Positions 1 through 4,474 of a DNA stretch of 5,676 bases are shown one piece after another. The notes below the pieces were generated by a model. That model did not search any database, was not told where the DNA came from, and saw only the letters and a program-made list of their open reading frames with translations. The stretch is from Archangiaceae bacterium. Its GTDB lineage: Bacteria > Myxococcota > Myxococcia > Myxococcales > Myxococcaceae. The first letter of the stretch is position 1, and every line of letters begins with the position of its first letter. The position numbers and the translations under genes were made by a program. The stretch spans positions 1 through 5,676 of the forward strand of contig JAHFDQ010000416.1 of assembly GCA_023248915.1 (NCBI GenBank). The letters run 5' to 3'.

Positions 1-75
1 CTGCCGAACCCGCGTCCGAGCGAACCGCCTCAATCCAATCGTGCACCCGTGGCTCTGCCGCCAACGCGCCCGGGT

Positions 76-645
76 CTACCAGCCCAGCCCGAGCCACAGG
101 GACGGCATGGGCGTTCCGGGTGGCGAGCTCGCGGTCTTGGCGAAGACGGCGATCCAGGCCCACAGCCTTGCCCGGTCGCCCAGGCGCCACTCGACGCCAC
201 CTTCGGCGGAAGCGCCCACTCCGGGGAAACCGCAGACGTCGGCCACGCACTCGTTGCCGCCGACGAACGCCACAGACGCGCCGAGGAAGGGACTCAGTGG
301 GTTCCCTGCTAGGAAGAGGTGACGGACGCCGACTCCGACGTGGGCTTCCAAGATTCCAGGGAGCAGCCCGATGAATCGCAGCCGAAGCCCGACGCGGTTT
401 GACGTCCCGACAACAGCGTCGACGTCGAACTCGGTCGCCGAGCCCGCCATGAATCGCGTGCGAGGGCCAGAGTACCCGAATCCTGTCGGGACAATCTCGT
501 AGCTGCGAACTACACCGCCGATTGCTGCGACGCCGGTTGCCGCCATCGCTTCCGCCGCGGAAAGTGTCAGTAGCAGGCCCGCGGCCGAAAGGGTCCGCCC
601 CGGGGCCGTCCACCTGCCGCGCGCGTGGCCGCAGCAGGGCCCCAT
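76..645 (-). CDS. Small exported protein, probable outer-membrane beta-barrel
   Basis: The product is about 189 aa from the ATG at 645. Residues 1-35 form a convincing Sec signal peptide: an Arg-containing start, a hydrophobic core (LSAAGLLLTLSA) and an AMA-A signal peptidase I site. The mature part of about 154 aa is rich in Gly and alternating hydrophobic residues (VGLRLRFIGLL, AHVGVGVRHLFL, GASAEGGVEWRL) and ends in an aromatic residue (LWLGLGW). This pattern is typical of short outer-membrane barrels, about the size of an eight-strand OmpA/OmpX-like fold. Two cysteines near residues 133 and 138 (ECVADVC) could form a periplasmic or surface-loop disulfide. The frame stays open upstream to 873, but that extension does not look coding and would place the signal peptide internally. 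In-frame GTG codons at 651 and 663 are alternative starts, and no site has a strong Shine-Dalgarno. I recognise no specific family. The gene is divergent from the hydrolase and the function is unknown. Confidence 0.6.
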   Translation of the reverse strand: MGPCCGHARGRWTAPGRTLSAAGLLLTLSAAEAMAATGVAAIGGVVRSYEIVPTGFGYSGPRTRFMAGSATEFDVDAVVGTSNRVGLRLRFIGLLPGILEAHVGVGVRHLFLAGNPLSPFLGASVAFVGGNECVADVCGFPGVGASAEGGVEWRLGDRARLWAWIAVFAKTASSPPGTPMPSLWLGLGW

Positions 646-882
646 GGGCACTTCGTCAGTCACGGACTTGCCAGCACCGCAGCGACTTCCCCGCCAGTGC
701 AGCCCGGCATGTTGCGCCTGCCCGATTGGTTGAAGCACCGTCGCCTCCCGCGTCCAGATCAAGAAGCACAGGCAAGAGGCGATTCCCGCGTTTGCATGAA
801 AGTCCAGACTAGGCGACGGACGATCGTGGGGGCAAATCGCGCCGGAAAAATGACGACCGAGAAGACGAGACAACGCTCCGTC

Positions 883-910
883 TTGCCGTGGAGTCGCTCC
901 CTCTTATCCG
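883..910 (+). promoter_or_regulatory. Weak sigma-70-like promoter candidate for the hydrolase
   Basis: TTGCCG at 883-888 matches 4 of 6 positions of the -35 consensus. It is followed, after 16 nt, by TATCCG at 905-910, which matches only the TAT of the -10 consensus. The spacing to the ATG at 972 (61 nt) is reasonable. Such matches are common by chance and GC-rich bacteria often use divergent promoters, so this is a suggestion only. Confidence 0.18.
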
Positions 911-950
911 CTTTCGGCCACTGGGCATGACTGCGCACCCTGCATAGTTT

Positions 951-960
951 GGTTCGAACC
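951..960. repeat. 10-bp perfect palindrome next to the hydrolase ribosome-binding site
   Basis: GGTTCGAACC is a perfect dyad that ends directly before the GGGAGGG purine tract serving as the Shine-Dalgarno of the hydrolase at 972. It could be a small operator or just a chance palindrome. It resembles a tRNA T-loop, but no tRNA can be folded around it. Confidence 0.25.
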
Positions 961-971
961 GGGAGGGACTC

Positions 972-1787
972 ATGCGAAAGGTCCGACGTCTCGCCACCAT
1001 CGCCGCGGTCGCCCTGGGGTTGGGCTACGCCAGCATCGTTCTCGCCGCCTTCGTCGGGCAGCGGTCCATTCTCTACGTGCCTCCGGAAAGCCACCTGACG
1101 CCCGTTCTTCGGGGGGCCACCTTGCTGCGCCTTGACGGGCCGGGCGGGGCGCCCGTCTTCGCGCTGTACCTCGCGGCTCCCCTTGGCGCGCCGACGGTGG
1201 TGCACTTCCACGGCAACGCCGAGCAGCTCGCCGACACCGTGCCGCTCGCGGCCGACTACCGAGCCGCGGGCCTCGGGTTCTTCTCGATCGAATACCCGGG
1301 CTACGGCCTCGCCCACGCCGAGACGCCCACCGAAGAGGCCTTGTACTCGGCCGCGGCGGCCGGGCTGGCGCACCTGTCGGGCGCCCTCGGCGTCCCCCGC
1401 GAAGCCATCGTCCTCGAGGGGCACTCGCTCGGCTGCGGGGTGGCGGTCGAGATGGCGCTCCGGGGGCTCGGCGCGCGGCTGATTCTCGTCTCGCCCTTCA
1501 CCTCGATCTCCGACATGGGCATGCGCGTGCTGCCGATTCTCCCTGGCAATTTCCTGGTCCTCGACCGGTTCGACAACGCCGCCAAGGCGCCCCTCTTGCG
1601 CCTGCCCACGCTCGTCCTCCACGGCGCCTCGGACGAGACGGTGCCGACCGAGATGGGCGCCCGCCTCGGCCGGCTCATCCCCGGAGCGCGCTTCCTCGCG
1701 ATTTCCGGCGCCGGCCACGGCGATGTCTTCGACCGCCCGGGCGTCCTTCCCGAGCTGGCCCGCTTCGCCGCCGCCGCTACCCCTTGA
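972..1787 (+). CDS. Membrane-anchored alpha/beta hydrolase (BEM46/ABHD/YfhR-like)
   Basis: This 271-aa serine hydrolase of the alpha/beta fold probably acts on an ester, thioester or lipid-like substrate, which is unknown. Residues 1-6 (MRKVRR) are basic and are followed by a single hydrophobic segment at about 7-29. This suggests an uncleaved signal anchor with the catalytic domain outside the cytoplasmic membrane; the topology is inferred. Family landmarks are in order: the oxyanion-loop motif HFHGN at 78-82, EYPGYG at 107-112, nucleophile elbow GHSLG with Ser152, Asp221 in GASDETVP, and His249 in GAGHGD. The triad is therefore complete. The length fits the BEM46/ABHD13/YfhR group. The start is supported by GGAGG at 962-966, 5 nt before the ATG. 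Its last codons overlap the convergent rtcB by 11 bp, so it is not in that operon. It could be an esterase, thioesterase or depalmitoylase-like enzyme; the sequence does not distinguish these. Confidence 0.9.
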   Translation: MRKVRRLATIAAVALGLGYASIVLAAFVGQRSILYVPPESHLTPVLRGATLLRLDGPGGAPVFALYLAAPLGAPTVVHFHGNAEQLADTVPLAADYRAAGLGFFSIEYPGYGLAHAETPTEEALYSAAAAGLAHLSGALGVPREAIVLEGHSLGCGVAVEMALRGLGARLILVSPFTSISDMGMRVLPILPGNFLVLDRFDNAAKAPLLRLPTLVLHGASDETVPTEMGARLGRLIPGARFLAISGAGHGDVFDRPGVLPELARFAAAATP

Positions 1788-3210
1788 GGACTCCCAGCGG
1801 GACTAGCTTGGCGACCTTCCGCGCGATGCCCGCGCGCGCCACTACGTCGACCACCCGCTCGACGTCTTTGTAGGCGGCCGGCGCTTCCTCGGCGAGCTCG
1901 GCGTTCGACGGGCAGCGGACGACGATGCCTCTCTTCCCGAGCTCGCGCCGCAGCACGTCTCCCGCAACCAGCCGCTTCGCCGCCGTCCGCGACAGGGCCC
2001 TCCCGGCGCCGTGGCAGGTGGACGCCAGAGACAGCTCGGCCGCTTCGTCGGTGCCGACCAGGACGAACGACGCGGTGCCCATGCTGCCCGGAATGAAGAT
2101 GGGCTGGCCGACTCCGCGGTACGCCGGCGGCAGCTCGGGGTGGGACGGGCCGAATGCTCGCGTCGCGCCCTTCCGGTGCACGCACAGGTCTCTGCCGCCG
2201 AACGACTCGATCTTGGCGACGTTGTGCGCGACGTCGTAGACGACCCGCAGCTCGGCGCCCGGGCCGGCTCCGGCCAGCCTTTGCCATACCTCGCGCACCT
2301 TCGCCGTCAACACCTGGCGATTCGCCCAGGCGAAGTTGGCCGCCGCGCACATCGCCGCGAAGTAGTCGCGCCCCTCGGGCGACGACAGCGGAGCGCACGC
2401 GAGCTGCCGGTCGGGCAGGGCGATGCCGAGCCGCGCCTGGGCCTGGTCCATCGCCTTGACGTAGTCGGTGCACACCTGATGGCCGAGGCCGCGCGACCCG
2501 GTGTGCAGGAGCACCGCCAGTTGCCCCGCGAACAGCCCCAGAGCCTCGGCCGCCTTCTCGTCGTACAGCTCGGCCACCCGCTGCACCTCGATGAAGTGGT
2601 TGCCGCCTCCGAGGGTGCCGAGCTGGTCTTGCCCCCGCTCTTTGGCGCGCGCCGACACCTTCGACGGGTCTGCGTGGGAGAGCGAGCCCCGCGATTCGAT
2701 GAAGTCCAGGTCCTCGTCCCGCCCCTGGCCGAGCGCCGCCACCACGTACCGGCACCCCTCGGCGAGCACGCGGTTCAGCGCGTCGGGCGACAGCGACAGC
2801 CGGCCGTGGCGCCCGTACCCGGTGGGAATGCTCCGCGACAGCTCGTGCACCAGGGCCTCGATGCCGGGCCGGAAGTCCTCGGGACGGACGCTCGACGCAA
2901 GCAGCCGGACTCCGCAGTTGATGTCGAAGCCGATGCCCCCGGGAGAGATCACCCCGTCTGGCAGCAGCGTCGCCGCCACTCCGCCCACGGGAAAGCCGTA
3001 GCCCTCGTGCATGTCCGGCATGCCGAGCACCTGGCGGGTGACGCCCGGCAGGGTGGCGACGTTGACCAACTGCTCGAGGCTCGAGTCGCGGGACAACTGC
3101 GCCATCAGCGCCTCGTCGGCGAAGACGCGCGCCGGCACCCGCATGTCCCGGCGGTACGCCTTGCCCACCTCGTAGAGCACTTCACCGATGCGTTCCAGGG
3201 GCGGTGACAT
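1777..3210 (-). CDS. rtcB: RtcB, RNA-splicing ligase (3'-phosphate/5'-OH RNA ligase)
   Basis: The 477-aa product is a cytoplasmic GTP- and Mn2+-dependent ligase. It joins RNA 3'-phosphate or 2',3'-cyclic-phosphate ends to 5'-OH ends through a guanylylated histidine and an RNA-ppG intermediate. The length matches the long PH1602-like form (about 480 aa) rather than the 408-aa E. coli form. Active-site signatures are all present: GFDINCG with Asp96 and Cys99, GGGNHFIE with His205, LLHTGSRG with His236, YDVAHN with His329, and TCHGAGR with His400, the expected guanylylated residue. The C-terminus (PLGVLKG) is typical of the family, so the protein is full length, and there is no intein. It is the second gene of an operon with archease: the ATG lies 7 nt after the archease CDS, with GAGG at 3216-3219 and a 5-nt spacer. 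Physiological targets such as tRNA or rRNA breaks cannot be read from the sequence. No rtcA or rtcR is in the window. Confidence 0.97.
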   Translation of the reverse strand: MSPPLERIGEVLYEVGKAYRRDMRVPARVFADEALMAQLSRDSSLEQLVNVATLPGVTRQVLGMPDMHEGYGFPVGGVAATLLPDGVISPGGIGFDINCGVRLLASSVRPEDFRPGIEALVHELSRSIPTGYGRHGRLSLSPDALNRVLAEGCRYVVAALGQGRDEDLDFIESRGSLSHADPSKVSARAKERGQDQLGTLGGGNHFIEVQRVAELYDEKAAEALGLFAGQLAVLLHTGSRGLGHQVCTDYVKAMDQAQARLGIALPDRQLACAPLSSPEGRDYFAAMCAAANFAWANRQVLTAKVREVWQRLAGAGPGAELRVVYDVAHNVAKIESFGGRDLCVHRKGATRAFGPSHPELPPAYRGVGQPIFIPGSMGTASFVLVGTDEAAELSLASTCHGAGRALSRTAAKRLVAGDVLRRELGKRGIVVRCPSNAELAEEAPAAYKDVERVVDVVARAGIARKVAKLVPLGVLKG

Positions 3211-3220
3211 GGTTACCTCA
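3211..3220 (-). promoter_or_regulatory. Archease stop / rtcB Shine-Dalgarno overlap
   Basis: On the minus strand the archease TGA stop (3220-3218) forms part of TGAGG, which serves as the rtcB ribosome-binding site 5 nt before its ATG (3210-3208). A stop codon inside the next gene's Shine-Dalgarno is a usual sign of translational coupling. It fixes the rtcB start and implies coordinated output of activator and ligase. Confidence 0.65.
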
Positions 3221-3628
3221 GACGTCGAGCACCACGGTCGCGTGCCAGCGCCCGTCCCGCTGGTCGACCCGGGCTTCGTGGAGCGTCGCCGCCTTCACCG
3301 CCGTCTTCAGCACGGCCGGCTCGTACCCCCGGACGGTGGCTACCACCTCGTTGGCGGTGGCGCTGACGACCGTCGCCTCGCCCAGGACTTCCTTGCGCGT
3401 CTCGGACAGGAAGACGAGCTCGTTCAGCCACTCCACCAGCAGCGCCGCACGGTCGGGGGCGTGCACCGTCAGCTCTACCGGTTGCCCGGCGGGCGGTTTC
3501 ACGTCCGGCGCCCCGGTCATCAGCTCGGCGAGCGCGCGGGCGGCTTCGGTGAACAGCCCCGGCCAATCGGCCGCCTCGAGGCGCAGCCTCACTTCCCCGG
3601 TGTGCTCTTCGAGCTCGTGTCCATTCAT
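3218..3628 (-). CDS. Archease, RtcB-activating protein
   Basis: Archease (136 aa) promotes RtcB guanylylation and turnover and broadens its nucleotide use. Family features are visible in order: EEHTGEVRLRLEA at 7-19 (the usual HTAD-type opening), an amphipathic helix WPGLFTEAARALAELM at 22-37, LLVEWLNELVFL at 63-74, the VKAATLH block with Lys112, and the terminal WHATVVLDV with Asp135 next to the last residue. The family uses acidic residues at the HTAD position and the C-terminal Asp, plus the conserved Lys. Here the first is Glu12 in HTGE rather than Asp, a conservative but unusual change. The start at 3628 is supported by GAGG 7 nt upstream and leaves a normal short N-terminus. It is the first gene of the archease-rtcB operon, a well-known partnership that supports both calls. 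Its promoter should lie in the 165-bp region shared with the divergent HPF-like gene. Confidence 0.93.
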   Translation of the reverse strand: MNGHELEEHTGEVRLRLEAADWPGLFTEAARALAELMTGAPDVKPPAGQPVELTVHAPDRAALLVEWLNELVFLSETRKEVLGEATVVSATANEVVATVRGYEPAVLKTAVKAATLHEARVDQRDGRWHATVVLDV

Positions 3629-3793
3629 CGACGTGCCTCGGGCAAGAGTCGCAACGAATGCGAGCCCGGTGCTTCTTTGCGCAGACCTTTCGCCGCCCAG
3701 TTGCTCCCTCGCCCGGGCCGGGCGACGTGGCTCGACCGATGCAGAGGTCGCGCCGACGGTTGCCGCGGCCCGGGTCCGACGGCAGCTTCACGC
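3629..3793. promoter_or_regulatory. Divergent promoter region, archease-rtcB versus HPF-CSD
   Basis: This 165-bp gap separates the archease start (minus strand) from the HPF-like start (plus strand), so both promoters or their 5' leaders must lie here. I find no convincing -35/-10 or -24/-12 element on either strand. What stands out is the dyad at 3709-3725 and a 7-bp direct repeat CCGACGG at 3753-3759 and 3776-3782 (23 bp apart), the second copy falling just before the HPF-like start. A shared regulator is possible but unproven. Confidence 0.5.
3709..3725. repeat. 17-bp dyad in the divergent promoter region
   Basis: TCGCCCGGGCCGGGCGA consists of two perfect 8-bp arms around a single central G. 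It lies about 80 bp from the archease start and about 68 bp from the HPF-like start, close to the middle of the gap, as expected for an operator controlling both directions. In DNA this rich in G and C such a dyad can occur by chance, so the regulatory role is inference. Confidence 0.35.
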
Positions 3794-4378
3794 ATGGACA
3801 ATCTGCTCCGCATCACCTACCGCCAGATGGACTCCTCCGACGCGTTGAGCGCTCTCATCCGCGAGGAGTTCGAGAAGCTGAAAGAGTTCTTCGACCGCAT
3901 CGTCGCCTGTCGGGTCGCCGTCGAACAGCCCCACCGGCGCCACCGGCAGGGAAAGCACTTCCGGGTGCGGGTGGACCTCATCGTCCCCAACGGAGAGATT
4001 GTCGTCGGCCGCGACCCGCCCGAGCACGTCGCCCACGAGGACCCGCGCATCGCGGTGACCGAGACCTTCCGCGCGGTCGGCCGCAAGCTGCAGGACTATG
4101 TGCAGCGCATTCGCCTCGACGTGAAGCAACACGACGAACCGCCGAGTGGCAGGGTGGTGCGTGTCGACAAGAGCGGCCAATTCGGCTTCATCGAGACGGC
4201 CGACGGCCGCGAGATCTACTTCCACGCTCACTCCGTGCTCGGCGGTGCCTTCGCGCATCTAAGTGTTGGCGCCCAGGTTCGCTTCGTCGAGGAATCGGGC
4301 GAGAAGGGGCCGCAGGCCAGCACCGTGTCGTTGGTGCGGACGGGTCGGCCTGCCGAGCCGGCTGCTCAGCCGGCGTAG
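3794..4378 (+). CDS. HPF/RaiA-type ribosome-associated protein fused to a cold-shock domain
   Basis: The product has 194 aa. Residues 1-112 match the HPF/RaiA (sigma-54 modulation/S30AE-like) fold: beta1 LLRITYRQM, helix SDALSALIREEFEKLKEFF at 15-33, then CRVAVEQP, FRVRVDLIVPNGEIVVGRD and a second helix around 86-105. Proteins of this family bind the small ribosomal subunit in stationary phase or stress. Residues 118-182 form a cold-shock (CSD/OB) domain with an RNP1-like SGQFGFIE and an RNP2-like IYFHAHSV, ending in GEKGPQASTV. HPF-CSD fusions are a known architecture. Several CspA aromatic positions are changed (Trp11 to Arg, Phe12 to Val, Phe34 to Ala), while RNP1 Phe130 and Phe132, Tyr142 and His144 remain. 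Only the ATG at 3794 fits the HPF N-terminus; there is no good Shine-Dalgarno before it. It is divergent from archease-rtcB. Ribosome binding is likely, but whether it dimerises 70S particles cannot be judged. Confidence 0.88.
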   Translation: MDNLLRITYRQMDSSDALSALIREEFEKLKEFFDRIVACRVAVEQPHRRHRQGKHFRVRVDLIVPNGEIVVGRDPPEHVAHEDPRIAVTETFRAVGRKLQDYVQRIRLDVKQHDEPPSGRVVRVDKSGQFGFIETADGREIYFHAHSVLGGAFAHLSVGAQVRFVEESGEKGPQASTVSLVRTGRPAEPAAQPA

Positions 4379-4398
4379 GCTCGCGGGCGCGGCTCGGC
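4352..4398 (+). terminator. Possible GC-rich hairpin terminator at the end of the HPF-CSD gene
   Basis: GCCGGCT (4357-4363) and AGCCGGC (4368-4374) form a perfect 7-bp stem with a 4-nt GCTC loop in the last codons before the TAG stop. A competing pairing joins GCCGAGCC (4352-4359) to GGCTCGGC (4391-4398) across the stop, and CGAGCC (4354-4359) can also pair with GGCTCG (4378-4383). No T-tract follows, so this is not a canonical intrinsic terminator. Part of it may reflect the Ala/Pro codons of the tail. Confidence 0.25.
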
Positions 4399-4474
4399 GC
4401 GCGTTGCCCACTGGCCTCCTCGTCCCTACCTTGACTTTCGCTCGACGGGTGGCGCGGGGAGGGGGCGGGACGAC

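Larger units (their letters stand above)
646..971. other. Divergent intergenic region of about 325 bp
   Basis: This stretch lies between the divergent starts of the small exported protein and the alpha/beta hydrolase. Frames that cross it on either strand give Arg/Pro-rich or low-complexity translations without recognisable domains, so I call no gene. It is somewhat more A-rich than its flanks around 840-875. It holds a weak sigma-70-like candidate at 883-910, an 8-bp palindrome ACGATCGT at 820-827 and a 10-bp palindrome at 951-960. The 5' untranslated regions and promoters of both neighbours must lie here. I see no RNA gene or terminator with a T-tract. Confidence 0.6.

Noticed and set aside
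1..75. An open minus-strand frame at the left edge (…VHDWIEAVRSDAGSA) that might begin another gene downstream of the small exported protein.
   Set aside because: Too short to judge, no clear start or ribosome-binding site, and its upstream part overlaps the exported protein in another frame. More sequence to the left would settle it.
921..937. Sigma-54 -24/-12 element (CTGG with GC at the right distance).
   Set aside because: Only the GG and GC dinucleotides fit; the rest of the consensus is absent.
897..968. Possible tRNA gene, because GGTTCGAACC resembles a T-loop and TCCCTC/GAGGGA could be an acceptor stem.
   Set aside because: The T-stem around TTCGAAC does not pair (G951 faces G961), there is no D-arm with GG, and the anticodon arm cannot be formed.
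1301..2755. Long minus-strand frame of 484 codons.
   Set aside because: It overlaps rtcB in another frame and the hydrolase on the opposite strand, and its translation is Arg/Gly/Ala-rich without domains: a shadow of GC-rich codons.
2011..3207. Long plus-strand frame of 398 codons antisense to rtcB.
   Set aside because: RtcB is an unmistakable full-length enzyme; the antisense translation has no recognisable features.
4431..4459. TTGACT as a -35 element for the lipoprotein gene.
   Set aside because: No -10-like hexamer at 16-18 nt; the sequence there is GCGGG-rich.
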